A DNA stretch of 64,000 nucleotides from JANMDU01 sp031418715 (lineage in GTDB: Bacteria > Pseudomonadota > Gammaproteobacteria > Burkholderiales > Burkholderiaceae_C), in contig JANOJL010000002.1 of the NCBI GenBank assembly GCA_031418715.1, positions 62,001-126,000 on the forward strand, written 5' to 3'. Of this stretch, positions 23,631-33,208 are shown in pieces. How positions within the stretch are numbered: position 1 is the stretch's first letter; each line of letters starts with the position of its first letter. The notes under the pieces are model-generated. The model saw only the letters and a program-made list of their open reading frames with translations. It had not been told where the DNA came from and searched no databases. The position numbers were made by a program, and so were the translations under genes.

Positions 23631-26110
23631 GTTTATTGACTTTACCTGTGGCATTGTTTACCGATGTGGATGCAGGCGATATCCTGAATTTAGCGCTAAC
23701 GCAGGCCGACGGACAAGAGCTCCCTACTTGGCTGCAATTCAATGCCGTCAATGGGCAAATCACAGGAACTCCCGGTGCAGCGGATACAGCGGGCTTGAGT
23801 TTGCGCGTGACTGCAACCGATACTCGCGGCAGCAGCGCGAGTGCTATCTTTGGGCTGACAGTCAATCCTTCAGGGCCTGTAAATTCAGTTGGTACGAGTG
23901 GCGCTGACACGCTAACGGGAAGCCAGTTCAATGACCGCTTAGATGGCGCATCGGGCAATGACGCGCTGATTGGCTTGACTGGCGAAGACTCACTGATTGG
24001 CGGTGGAGGCGACGACAGACTAGATGGCGGCGCTGGCGCGGACGTGATGACGGGTGGTTCAGGCAACGACACATACGTTGTGGATAGCTCGCAAGATGTT
24101 GTGACAGAAAAAGCTAATGAGGGCACAGACGCAGTGGAAAGTAGCATCAGCTACACCTTGGGGGCTCATGTTGAAAATCTGTTGTTACTAGGCATTGAAA
24201 ATCTAGACGGTACAGGCAACAGCTTGGCTAACCGAATGGAAGGGAATGCGGGGGGTAACAAGCTCGCTGGCGGGTCAAGCAACGATTTGCTGTTTGGCCG
24301 AAGTGGCGATGATTGGCTGCGCGGTGGCGCAGGCGCTGATGAAATGCGGGGCGGGTCAGGCGATGATCTTTATGAGGTGGATAACGCTTTTGATCAGGTG
24401 ATAGAGACGGCGAATGAAGGCGTAGACACTGTTGAGGCCAGCGTGAGCTTCGTTTTGTCAGATCACGTTGAAAACTTGATATTGACCGGTGTTTTAGTTG
24501 CCGATGCGTCTGGCAATGGCCTGGGCAACATTTTGCAAGGCAATAGTGCGGGCAACTTGCTGTATGGGCTAGATGGCGACGATCAGCTCAATGGTCGTCT
24601 TGGCGCGGATACTTTGTATGGCGGTAAGGGTGACGACACCTATTTCTTTGAAGATGATGTGGATACTATCTTTGAGCTGTCGGGCGAAGGGCGCGATGTG
24701 ATCATCAGCCGCTATGACATCACCTTGGATGCGCAGGTAGAAGACGGTATGCTAACTGGTAGTGCTCGTCAGCTAACAGGCAATAATTTGGCGAACGTGC
24801 TGACTGGCACTGCTGGCGCAAATACCCTGGATGGTGGCGCTGGCGTGGACACACTGATTGGCGGAAAAGGCGGCGATACCTATATGGTGGATCAACAAGG
24901 CGATACCGTGGTGGAAAACGCCGCCGAAGGTATGGACACCGTGATTGCATCGGTGAACTATGCTTTGTCGAGCAACATCGAAAACCTAATCTTGGCAGGC
25001 TCTGCCGAAGCGGGTATGGGTAATGAGTTAGCTAACCGTTTGCAGGGCAATGCGCTGTCAAATAAGCTATGGGGAGAGGCGGGCAATGACATCTTGGACG
25101 GTGGCTCCGGGGCGGATGTGCTGTTCGGCGGACTGGGCAATGACACCTATTATGTTGATTCTGCAGACGATATTGTTGTGGAGAAGACTGCTGAAGGCAC
25201 CGACAAAGTGTTCTCTTCAGTGAGCTATGCTTTAGCTGACAATTTTGAAAACCTAGCATTGACAGGCACTTCCAATATCAATGCTGTTGGTAATGCGGGT
25301 AACAACATACTCGAAGGCAATGAAGGAAATAACGTGTTATTTGGTGGTTTGGGTAGCGATACCTATGTTTTTGCTCGGGGCGGCGGGCAGGACGTAATCG
25401 TTAATTTTGATTCTGGCTCGCCTTCGTCTGATCGCATCTTACTGGGCTCGAGTATTACAGGAGCTGATTTGCTTTTTGTACAACAAGGGCAAGACTTAGT
25501 TTTAAGCATCAACAACACCGCAGATCGACTAACAGTAGCAAATTACTTTGCAAACGCAGGACGGGGCGCAAACGCATTGGAGTCGATTCGCTTTGCTGAC
25601 GGTACTTCATGGCGGTATGCGGATGTTTTGTCGCGAACTTCTTTGGATACTGGGAGTTCTACTGCACAGTCTTTGGCAACTGGTGTATTGGAAGGCAACT
25701 CCACTCCTCTGTTTGAGGCCATCAATCCATCGGCGAGCAAGCCCAGTGATGCTGCACTTGCTCCAACCAGCGTGGCTGATTCCATCGCAGCCAACCGTGA
25801 GCGCTTTGAGCAAGGGCTGCAAAACCTGCGCTTTAATACGGCGGAGACTGGCACCAACAGCCGCTTGGATCAGTTTCAACAAAGTACGCTCCCCCTACTT
25901 TGGAATATCCAAGATGCTGCTTTGCGAATGTATCTTGCTAAAAACCCAGATGGTCGATTCACTGGCGATGTCTCCTTGGATAATCGCGCGACGAACGATT
26001 TGACCGCCGCTAAGAACTTGCTGGGCTCAGCGCAGGGCGCACAAGGGCGATTGGATGGAGTTGCGAGATTGGATCAAACGGCACAGTTCAACTTGGCGAC
26101 TTTCCAGTGA
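23618..26110 (+). CDS. RTX-type calcium-binding repeat protein, 5' end lost at the IS edge
   Basis: About 824 residues remain. The frame opens only inside the right IS hairpin (TTG), so the true N-terminus is missing. Residues up to about 85 are a cadherin/He_PIG Ig-like domain that starts mid-domain (FTDVDAGDILNLALTQADG...LPTWLQFNAVNGQITGTPG). Next come about five RTX modules of roughly 90-110 residues, each with GGxGxD nonapeptides (for example GGAGADVMTGGSGNDTYVVD) and a linker like NEGTDAVESSISYTLGAHVENL. The end (from about residue 690) has no repeats. Such proteins bind calcium and leave by a type I secretion system, none of which is in view. Expression now depends on chance starts; treat as a likely pseudogene. 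Confidence 0.82.
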   Translation: MGRGCLLTLPVALFTDVDAGDILNLALTQADGQELPTWLQFNAVNGQITGTPGAADTAGLSLRVTATDTRGSSASAIFGLTVNPSGPVNSVGTSGADTLTGSQFNDRLDGASGNDALIGLTGEDSLIGGGGDDRLDGGAGADVMTGGSGNDTYVVDSSQDVVTEKANEGTDAVESSISYTLGAHVENLLLLGIENLDGTGNSLANRMEGNAGGNKLAGGSSNDLLFGRSGDDWLRGGAGADEMRGGSGDDLYEVDNAFDQVIETANEGVDTVEASVSFVLSDHVENLILTGVLVADASGNGLGNILQGNSAGNLLYGLDGDDQLNGRLGADTLYGGKGDDTYFFEDDVDTIFELSGEGRDVIISRYDITLDAQVEDGMLTGSARQLTGNNLANVLTGTAGANTLDGGAGVDTLIGGKGGDTYMVDQQGDTVVENAAEGMDTVIASVNYALSSNIENLILAGSAEAGMGNELANRLQGNALSNKLWGEAGNDILDGGSGADVLFGGLGNDTYYVDSADDIVVEKTAEGTDKVFSSVSYALADNFENLALTGTSNINAVGNAGNNILEGNEGNNVLFGGLGSDTYVFARGGGQDVIVNFDSGSPSSDRILLGSSITGADLLFVQQGQDLVLSINNTADRLTVANYFANAGRGANALESIRFADGTSWRYADVLSRTSLDTGSSTAQSLATGVLEGNSTPLFEAINPSASKPSDAALAPTSVADSIAANRERFEQGLQNLRFNTAETGTNSRLDQFQQSTLPLLWNIQDAALRMYLAKNPDGRFTGDVSLDNRATNDLTAAKNLLGSAQGAQGRLDGVARLDQTAQFNLATFQ

Positions 26111-26143
26111 TACGTTTAATGATGCTGTGAGGCACGTAGAGCA

Positions 26144-27430
26144 ATGAGCCTGCGCATTTTGCTGGCGACTGAAGCTCATGAGGGGCTTGGACACGTTGCG
26201 CCTTGGCGCGGCCTTCTGGAGATGCTGCGTGAGCATGGGCATGCTGTCGTGATGGCATGCCCACAGGCTTCTTTAGCGCAAGGATTACTTGCAGAAACTG
26301 GAGCGAAAATCGTGCTGGCATGGTGGCCGAGCATGCATGCGGGCGCGATCCAAGAGCCCAGCTATTGCTGGGAAGATTTACTTTGGAACTTGGGCTATGG
26401 CAATAGCAAGGCAGTCGCTGCGTGTTCTAAATACTGGATGGAATTGCTTACCACTGAAAAGCCAGATGTTGTCTTGGCTGATTACGCGCCCCTTGCGATG
26501 GTGATGGCAAAAGCAGCTGGAATACCCGTAATTGAAGCTGGCGGCGGATTTTGCGTGCCACCTGTTCGTCATGGGCAGCCCGCTTGGCTGCCGCATATTC
26601 ATCAATTGAATCCAGCAGAAAATCTTCCAAATGAGTGGGCAATAAGGGCGCAGACTCGTGGCCAAGCTATAGCCACAGCGTTTGATCAAGCGCTCGCTCC
26701 TCCGAATCTTTTATCCGAGTTCAATGCCATTTATCGACGTGCTGATCTTCGTTGCGTGACTTCGGTAGTCGAGCTGGATCACTATGCGACTTTTCGCCTC
26801 TCAGACGAGATCAAATACCTGGGTGCTCTTCAATTGTCAGCTCAAGGAGACGATCCTCTCTTATCTGTAGCATCTTGGTGCAGGGGTGCAAAAGAGGATC
26901 CCAGACTGCTTTGCTATTTGAAAGAGACTACACCTGATATCTATGAATATCTTGCGCAATTGGCTGTTTGCACAGGTTGGCAGGTTTTAATTGCTGGTTT
27001 GAACAGTTCGATAGCGCGAAAGGCTTGCTTGGTGAAGGGTGTAACGCCAAGTCATATTCACTTTTCAGAAAAGGCGCTCGATTTTTCTAAAGCGCTCCCG
27101 CTGGCTGATGTTTTCATAACAAATGGTGGGATTCATTCCTTGGCACACGCTTTGAGTAATTCAACGCATTGCTTGCTGATACCTTCTCAAGCAGAGCAAG
27201 CCTCAACGGCATTTTTGCTCAACAAACATCCGTTGGTTGGTATCGTTGGGTTGGCAAAGCATTTGTCGCCGCACCTAACTCAACTCAAAATTGCATTAAT
27301 GAATAAAAACGTAGACGAGACTTTGAATTTGAAAAGCACGATTACATTGCCTACTGATTCCGTCAACGCCGAGGATGCCTTGCTAGACATCTTCAAAAAA
27401 GCTTCATATGGCTTAATGCAACTACTCTAA
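26144..27430 (+). CDS. GT-B fold glycosyltransferase, UGT/MGT-like
   Basis: 428 residues resembling the nucleotide-sugar glycosyltransferases of family GT1: LLATEAHEGLGHVAPWRGLLEMLREHGHAVVMACP at the N-terminus and a C-terminal donor-binding half with HIHFSEKALDFSKALPLADVFITNGGIHSLAHAL, corresponding to the usual hxxGG(x)H region. A glycolipid or small-molecule acceptor is likely but unknown. It begins 34 bp after the RTX-gene stop, in the same direction, and both are linked to the accessory region. Codon use is intermediate. It ends before the promoter and terminator of the rimP operon. Confidence 0.72.
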   Translation: MSLRILLATEAHEGLGHVAPWRGLLEMLREHGHAVVMACPQASLAQGLLAETGAKIVLAWWPSMHAGAIQEPSYCWEDLLWNLGYGNSKAVAACSKYWMELLTTEKPDVVLADYAPLAMVMAKAAGIPVIEAGGGFCVPPVRHGQPAWLPHIHQLNPAENLPNEWAIRAQTRGQAIATAFDQALAPPNLLSEFNAIYRRADLRCVTSVVELDHYATFRLSDEIKYLGALQLSAQGDDPLLSVASWCRGAKEDPRLLCYLKETTPDIYEYLAQLAVCTGWQVLIAGLNSSIARKACLVKGVTPSHIHFSEKALDFSKALPLADVFITNGGIHSLAHALSNSTHCLLIPSQAEQASTAFLLNKHPLVGIVGLAKHLSPHLTQLKIALMNKNVDETLNLKSTITLPTDSVNAEDALLDIFKKASYGLMQLL

Positions 27431-27435
27431 AAAAC

Positions 27436-27465
27436 TTAGAGAACCGCCTAAAAAGCCTTTATAAT
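27436..27465 (+). promoter_or_regulatory. putative promoter of the rimP-nusA-infB operon
   Basis: A perfect -10 box TATAAT at 27460-27465 with a weak -35 (TTAGAG at 27436-27441, 18-bp spacer). Transcription would start near 27472, immediately before the hairpin-U tract at 27482-27513. Confidence 0.5.
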
Positions 27466-27481
27466 CAAATCATTACACCCC

Positions 27482-27513
27482 AACGGGCGTTTTGCTAAAC
27501 GCCCGTTTTTTTA
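27482..27513 (+). terminator. Rho-independent terminator or leader attenuator before rimP
   Basis: An 11-bp stem (AACGGGCGTTT / AAACGCCCGTT) with a 4-base loop, followed by seven T. It could end the glycosyltransferase transcript. Because a good -10 box lies just upstream of it and rimP lies downstream, it could also act as an attenuator on the operon containing nusA. Confidence 0.88.
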
Positions 27514-27607
27514 TGCCTGAACGCTTTTCACTTGCCTCATCGGATGGATGACTAGTGGTCTGTTTGAGAGGCGTTTGAAAGGGTTCAGGGTGGCTTCCAG
27601 TGAAAAG

Positions 27608-28222
27608 ATGACGGCTAATTTGCAAACCACCGTGAGCCAGACTGTAGAAGGTCTGGGCTATGTCCTTGTTGAGATTGAACGCTCAGCGGGTGGGCTGCTG
27701 CGCGTCACGATTGATCATCCATGGGTGGCTGGTCAAGAAGAGATTTTGGTTGCCGTGGAAGATTGCGAGCGCGTGACGCGGCAATTGCAATACGTGTTGG
27801 AAGTAGAGAACGTGGATTACAAGCGTTTGGAAGTGGCCTCACCAGGGATCGATCGTCCGCTGCTGAATGCTGGCGACTTTGAGCGCTTCCAAGGCGAGGT
27901 GATTGACTTGACCCTGAAGGCGCCGATTGGTGCGGATGTGGCTGCGCAAGGCGCGGGCACGATCAGTGCCTTGCGTAAGAAATTCCGCGGCGCGCTGGGT
28001 AAGAGCGAAGCTGGTGGATGGCAAATCGAGCTGGAAAATGAAGCGGCTAAGCCGCTCAAGCCAGGCGCAAAAGTGTCGAAGAAAAGATTAGAAACCCCCG
28101 CTACGGTGATGGGTTTTACGCTAGATGAGTTGAAAGATGCTCGTCTGGCTCCGATTGTTGATTTCAAGGGCCGGCGCGGCAAGGCATCTCCTCAAGAGAC
28201 TTGCCTTGTTGAGTCAGCCTGA
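27608..28222 (+). CDS. rimP: ribosome maturation factor RimP
   Basis: 204 residues. The N-terminal domain (TVEGLGYVLVEIERSAGGLLRVTID) and the central VEDCERVTRQLQYVLEVENV...YKRLEVASPGIDRPLLNAGDFERF are diagnostic of RimP, which assists 30S maturation. A C-terminal SH3-like domain follows, with a basic insert around KAKVSKKRLE. The start at 27608 fits family length; the open frame reaches 20 codons further up without support. First gene of the conserved rimP-nusA-infB-rbfA-truB operon. Confidence 0.93.
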   Translation: MTANLQTTVSQTVEGLGYVLVEIERSAGGLLRVTIDHPWVAGQEEILVAVEDCERVTRQLQYVLEVENVDYKRLEVASPGIDRPLLNAGDFERFQGEVIDLTLKAPIGADVAAQGAGTISALRKKFRGALGKSEAGGWQIELENEAAKPLKPGAKVSKKRLETPATVMGFTLDELKDARLAPIVDFKGRRGKASPQETCLVESA

Positions 28223-28262
28223 CCGATTATTTTTTTAGAACTCTGGAACAAGGAGACTGATC

Positions 28263-29831
28263 ATGAACCGCGAAACGTTGATGCTTGTTGAGGCCATTTC
28301 CCGTGAGAAGAACGTAGACAGCGAGACCGTTTTCGGTGCGCTGGAAGCTGCTCTCGCGCAGGCCAGCAAGAAGATTTACCAAAACGAAGGCCACGGCGAG
28401 GTGGAAATCCGCGTCACCATGGATCGCGAGACCGGTGATTACGAAACCTTCCGTCGCTGGCTCGTCGTGCCAGATGATGCAGGCTTGCAAAATCCAGATG
28501 CCGAAGAAATGCTGATGGACGCGCTAGACCGCGTGACCGATGTAGAGCCGGGCGACTATATTGAAGAGCAGGTCGATTCTGTGCCCATCGGCCGAATCGG
28601 CGCACAAGCGGCAAAGCAAGTGATTTTGCAAAAAATCCGTGATGCTGAACGCGAGATTTTGCTCAACGATTTCATGAGCCGCGGAGACAAGATTTTCGTC
28701 GGTACGGTGAAGCGCGCAGACAAAGAAGGTTTGATCGTGGAGAGTGGTCGTGTGGAAGGCCGCTTGCGACGTTCCGACATGATTTCCAAAGAAAATCTGC
28801 GTACCGGCGATCGCGTGCGCGCGATGATCATGGAAGTCAACACCGAGTTGCGTGGCGCACCGATCATTCTCTCGCGCAGTGCGCCTGAGTTCATGATCGA
28901 GTTGTTTCGCAACGAAGTGCCAGAGATTGAGCAAGGCCTGCTGGAGATCAAATCCTGCGCCCGTGATTCAGGCTCGCGCGCCAAGATTGCTGTGTTGTCA
29001 AATGACAAACGCGTTGATCCCATCGGTACCTGCGTGGGTGTGCGCGGCTCGCGCGTGAACGCTGTGACAAATGAATTGGGCGGCGAGCGCGTGGATATTG
29101 TGCTGTGGAGCGAAGATCCAGCGCAATTTGTGATTGGCGCTCTGGCACCTGCCAACGTGTCTTCTATCGTTGTTGACGAAGAAAAACATGCGATGGATGT
29201 GGTCGTGGACGAAGAAAACTTGGCGATTGCGATTGGCCGTGGCGGTCAAAACGTGCGCTTGGCTTCTGAGCTCACAGGCTGGAAGATCAACATCATGGAT
29301 GCCAGCGAATCTGCTGAAAAACAAGCCGGCGAGCAAGGCTCGATCCGCGCTTTGTTCATGAGCAAGCTCGATGTGGACGAAGAAATCGCCGACATCCTGA
29401 TCGTGGAAGGCTTCACCAGCCTCGAAGAAGTGGCTTATGTGCCGCTGCAAGAGATGCTGGAGATTGAATCTTTTGACGAAGACACCGTGAACGAGTTGCG
29501 CACCCGCGCTAAAGATGCGCTCCTCACCATGGCGATTGCCAAGGAAGAGTCAGTCGAGGAAGTCAGCCAAGACCTGCGTATTTTTGAGTTCAACGGTGAA
29601 CACCTTTCGAGCGATTTGATCGCCAAGCTGGCAGATGGCGGCGTTCACACGCTGGATGATCTGGCGGATCTGGCCATCGACGAGCTGACGGATATCACAG
29701 GTCAAAGCGAAGATGAGGCCAAGGCGCTCATCATCAAAGCGCGCGAGCATTGGTTCACCGCCGAAGACGCCTCAGCGGCACCTGTCGCACTAGCTGCCGC
29801 TGCGCCTATCTCGGCTCCGGCCACAGAGTAG
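28263..29831 (+). CDS. nusA: transcription termination/antitermination factor NusA
   Basis: 522 residues: N-terminal RNA-polymerase binding domain (LMLVEAISREKNVDSETVFGALEAAL), an S1 domain (GDKIFVGTVKRADKEGLIVESG), KH1 and KH2 (VGVRGSRVNAVTNELGGERVDIV, then IAIGRGGQNVRLASELTGW), and two acidic C-terminal repeats (from about residues 360 and 440, EEIADILIVEGFTSLEEVAYVP). The layout is that of E. coli NusA, including both acidic repeats. It modulates pausing, termination and antitermination and often represses its own operon. A GGAG Shine-Dalgarno precedes the ATG. Confidence 0.96.
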   Translation: MNRETLMLVEAISREKNVDSETVFGALEAALAQASKKIYQNEGHGEVEIRVTMDRETGDYETFRRWLVVPDDAGLQNPDAEEMLMDALDRVTDVEPGDYIEEQVDSVPIGRIGAQAAKQVILQKIRDAEREILLNDFMSRGDKIFVGTVKRADKEGLIVESGRVEGRLRRSDMISKENLRTGDRVRAMIMEVNTELRGAPIILSRSAPEFMIELFRNEVPEIEQGLLEIKSCARDSGSRAKIAVLSNDKRVDPIGTCVGVRGSRVNAVTNELGGERVDIVLWSEDPAQFVIGALAPANVSSIVVDEEKHAMDVVVDEENLAIAIGRGGQNVRLASELTGWKINIMDASESAEKQAGEQGSIRALFMSKLDVDEEIADILIVEGFTSLEEVAYVPLQEMLEIESFDEDTVNELRTRAKDALLTMAIAKEESVEEVSQDLRIFEFNGEHLSSDLIAKLADGGVHTLDDLADLAIDELTDITGQSEDEAKALIIKAREHWFTAEDASAAPVALAAAAPISAPATE

Positions 29832-29850
29832 ATCATGGAGACCACCCCTT

Positions 29851-32813
29851 ATGTCAAACACCACAGTCTCCGAATTCGCCAGCGAGCTCAAAAAACCGGT
29901 TGAAACCCTGCTTGAGCAGCTCAAAGGCGCGGGCGTGCCCAAAGCAACGGCGGGCGATGTGCTCACCGATTCAGACAAGCAAAGCCTGCTGAGCTACTTG
30001 CAAATTAGCCACGGCACGGCTGGCGCGGGTGAGCGTAAAAAAATCACGCTCATGAAGAAATCCACACCGAGATCAAGCAAGCCGATGCCTCTGGCAGAGC
30101 GCGCACGATTCAGGTGGAAGTACGTAAAAAACGCACTTTTGTTCAGCGCGAAGACGAAGCTGCTGCCCCAGCGGTTCATGAGCCCGAGCCTGCAGCTGAG
30201 TCGCCAGCGCATGCCCTAGTACCCGTGATCAATCAGGCCGAGCAAGCGCGCCGCGATGAAGAAGTGCGCCGTCAGGGCGAGTTCAACCAGCGCATGGCTC
30301 ATGAAGCCGACGAGCGCCGCCGCACAGCCGATGAATCTCGCAGCAGCAAACAGCAAGATCGCGAAGTATCAGCTCCTGCGCCAATAGCTGCCGTCTCTGC
30401 ACCTGCACCTGCAGCAGAAGCATCTGCACCTGCACCTGCACCTGCATCTGCATCTTCTGCCGATGCTGTAGTTAGCCCGAATTCTGATGGAAAACAGGCT
30501 CCAGCCGTTATAGAATCTGCGCCGAGCGCTCCTGAATCTATAGCGATCAGTGTTGCTGAAATTCCTGTAGCTCCTGCTCCTTTTGTGCCGCTCACAGCTG
30601 AGCAAAAGGCCGCAGAAGAAAAATTGCGTGCAGCCGACCAAGATGATCGTCGCCGTAAAGCGATGGATGAGGCGCAAGCCATCCGCGCCATGATGAGTGC
30701 GCCCAAGAAGGTGCTCGTGGCGAAAAAGGCCGATGAACCCAAACCAGCTCCAACAGCGGTCAAAGGAACGTTGCACAAACCGGCAGCAGGTGCGAAGAAG
30801 GCCGATGGCACGCCCGTCACCGCCGCAGCACCGGGCGCTGCTGGTGCAGGCGCGAAGAAAACCGAAGTTAAATCGGAAAAACTGTCTTCGAGCTGGGGCA
30901 AAGATGCTGACGGCAAGAAGAAAGAAATCAAAACCCGTGGCGACAGCTCGGGTGGCGTAGGCCGCAGTAACTGGCGCGGTGGTCCGCGCGGCAAGCGTGG
31001 GCGCGATGACCGAGACGGTCGTGAAGAGCAAACACCAGCCGCACCAGCAGAAGTGCGCGTGTTAGAGATTCATGTGCCCGAGACGATCACTGTGGCCGAG
31101 TTGGCTCACAAAATGGCTGTGAAGTCTTCCGAAGTGATCATGAAACTCATGAAACTCGGTCAGATGGTCACGATCAACCAAGCGCTCGATCAAGACACCG
31201 CAATGATTCTGGTGGAAGAGCTAGGTCACAAAGCCTTAGCCGCCACCTTGGATGATCCAGAAGCGTTCTCCGTTGAGGAAGCCGGCGAATTCACAGCCGA
31301 GTTGCTTCCCCGCGCTCCTGTGGTGACGGTGATGGGTCACGTTGACCACGGTAAAACCTCCTTGCTCGACTACATTCGCCGTGCCAAAGTGGCTTCCGGT
31401 GAAGCTGGCGGTATCACACAACATATCGGCGCGTATCACGTGCAAACGCCGCGCGGTATGGTCACCTTCCTGGATACACCCGGCCACGAGGCATTCACGG
31501 CCATGCGTGCGCGTGGTGCGCAGGCAACCGATATTGTGATTCTGGTGGTTGCAGCCGATGACGGCGTGATGCCGCAAACCAAAGAAGCCATCAAGCATGC
31601 AAAAGCTGCTGGTGTGCCGATCGTGGTGGCGATGAACAAGATCGACAAACCCGATGCCAATTCTGATCGCGTCAAAGGCGAATTGGTGATCGAAGAGGTG
31701 ATCCCAGAAGAGTTTGGTGGTGAGTCACCGTTCGTCTCTGTTTCTGCCAAAACCGGCCAAGGCATTGACGATTTGCTGGAGCAAGTGCTCTTGCAAGCAG
31801 AAGTCTTGGAATTGAAAGCGCCAATCAACGCCATGGCCAAAGGCTTGGTGGTGGAGGCGCGTTTGGACAAAGGCCGCGGCCCTGTGGCAACGGTGCTCGT
31901 GCAAACCGGAACGCTCAATGTGGGCGATGCAATTTTGCTCGGCGCAACCTATGGCCGTGTTCGCGCCATGTTGGATGAAAACGGCCAAAGCGTGAAATCC
32001 GCTGGCCCGTCCATTCCGGTGGAAATTCAGGGTTTGGCTGAAGTGCCGCGCGCTGGAGACGAGTTCATGGTGATGCTGGACGAAAAGCGTGCGCGTGAAA
32101 TCGCCACCTATCGCGCTGGCAAATACCGCAGTACCAAGCTGGCTAAGCAGCAAGCCTCCAAGCTGGAGAATATGTTCACCGACATGACTTCTGGCGAAGT
32201 CAAGATGGTGCCCGTCATCATCAAGGCCGATGTGCAAGGCTCGCAAGAAGCGTTGGCCACTTCCCTGCTCAAGCTCTCGACCGAAGAGATCAAGGTGCAG
32301 ATCGTGTATGCAGCCGTGGGCGGCATTTCCGAGAGCGACGTGAACTTGGCGATTGCTTCCAAAGCGGTGATCATCGGCTTCAACACCCGCGCAGATCTTG
32401 GTGCGCGTAAAACGGCTGAAGGCAATGGCGTCGATATCCGTTACTACAACATCATCTATGACGCTGTGGACGATTTGAAACTGGCCATGAGCGGCATGCT
32501 CACACCCGATAAGAAGGAAGAGATCATCGGTTTGGCCGAGATTCGCCAAGTGTTCCGAGTGTCCAAAATCGGCGCGATTGCGGGCTGTATGGTCACCAAT
32601 GGTGTGGTCAGGCGCAGTGCGCGTTTGCGCCTGCTTCGCAACAACACGGTTATCTTCACGGGCGAACTCGAATCGCTCAAGCGTTTCAAAGACGATGCAA
32701 AAGAAGTCAAAGAAAGCTTCGAGTGCGGTTTGAACTTGAAGGGCTACAACGACATTCAAGAGGGTGATTTGTTGGAATTCTTTGAGATCAAGGAAGTGGC
32801 TCGTACGTTGTAA
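29851..32813 (+). CDS. infB: translation initiation factor IF-2, with a one-base frameshift near codon 72
   Basis: IF-2 is encoded in two overlapping frames. The first (from 29851) gives the normal N-terminal start, SEFASELKKPVETLLEQLKGAGVPKATAGD, to KKITLMKKST. The second carries EVRKKRTFVQRED onward to the end at 32813. Between them, at about 30061-30068, one base is missing: TCCACACCGAGATC where TCCACAACCGAGATC would restore the family's KKSTTEIKQAD. The rest is complete: Ala/Pro linker, G domain (GHVDHGKTSLLDYIRR, DTPGHEAF, NKIDKPDA), and domains II-IV. IF-2 is essential, so this is either a sequence error or a cell living on an internally initiated IF-2. A dispersed-element copy lies in the linker. 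Confidence 0.93.
30493..30549 (+). repeat. dispersed 60-bp element, copy 7, inside infB
   Basis: Forward copy, CCAGCCGTTATAGAATCTGC, then GAGCGCTCCTGAATCTATAG. It is translated in the common frame as APAVIESAPSAPESIAI in the Ala/Pro-rich linker, where length variation is tolerated. Somewhat more diverged than the intergenic copies. Confidence 0.7.
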
Positions 32814-32827
32814 TTGCTCCATACACC

Positions 32828-33205
32828 ATGCCAAAAAAGAAAAGCACCACTCCCAATCGCGGTATTCGCGTGGGCGACCAGATCCAACGCGATCTGGCGG
32901 AGCTGATCGCGCGCGAGTTGAAAGATCCGCGCGTGGGCATGGTGACGATCAATGCAGTCACTGTCACCCCTGATTACGCGCATGCCACGGTGCATTACAG
33001 CTTGCTCACGGGTGAGCCTGAGGGAACGCAAGCTGCGTTGACTCAGGCTGCGGGTTTTTTGCGCAATGGTCTCTTCAAGCGCCTGCATATTCATACGGTG
33101 CCGACGCTGCATTTTCTGTTTGACCGCACCACTGAGCGTGCCTCCGATATGAATGCGCTGATCGCCAAGGCGGTCGCCTCGCGCGCTCAAGACAGCGAGG
33201 TCTAA
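32828..33205 (+). CDS. rbfA: 30S ribosome-binding factor RbfA
   Basis: 125 residues of the RbfA family: IRVGDQIQRDLAELIARELKDPRVGMVTINAVTVTPDYAHATVHYS and FKRLHIHTVPTLHFLFDRTTERASDMNALI. It binds the 30S subunit and helps form the 5' end of 16S rRNA during maturation and at low temperature. Family length is normal. It lies 14 bp after infB and 3 bp before truB, in the standard operon order. Confidence 0.95.
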   Translation: MPKKKSTTPNRGIRVGDQIQRDLAELIARELKDPRVGMVTINAVTVTPDYAHATVHYSLLTGEPEGTQAALTQAAGFLRNGLFKRLHIHTVPTLHFLFDRTTERASDMNALIAKAVASRAQDSEV

Positions 33206-33208
33206 GCC

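Noticed and set aside
30050..30120. Programmed frameshift in infB
   Set aside because: No slippery site, stop-adjacent signal or stimulator structure is apparent; a missing base is simpler. Kept as an anomaly only.
30390..30465. Tandem GCACCT repeat tract
   Set aside because: Encodes the Ala/Pro linker of IF-2; ordinary low-complexity coding DNA.
31725..32834. 369-codon minus-strand frame opposite infB
   Set aside because: Antisense to the conserved G-domain half of IF-2; composition is His/Gln-rich as expected for a shadow frame.
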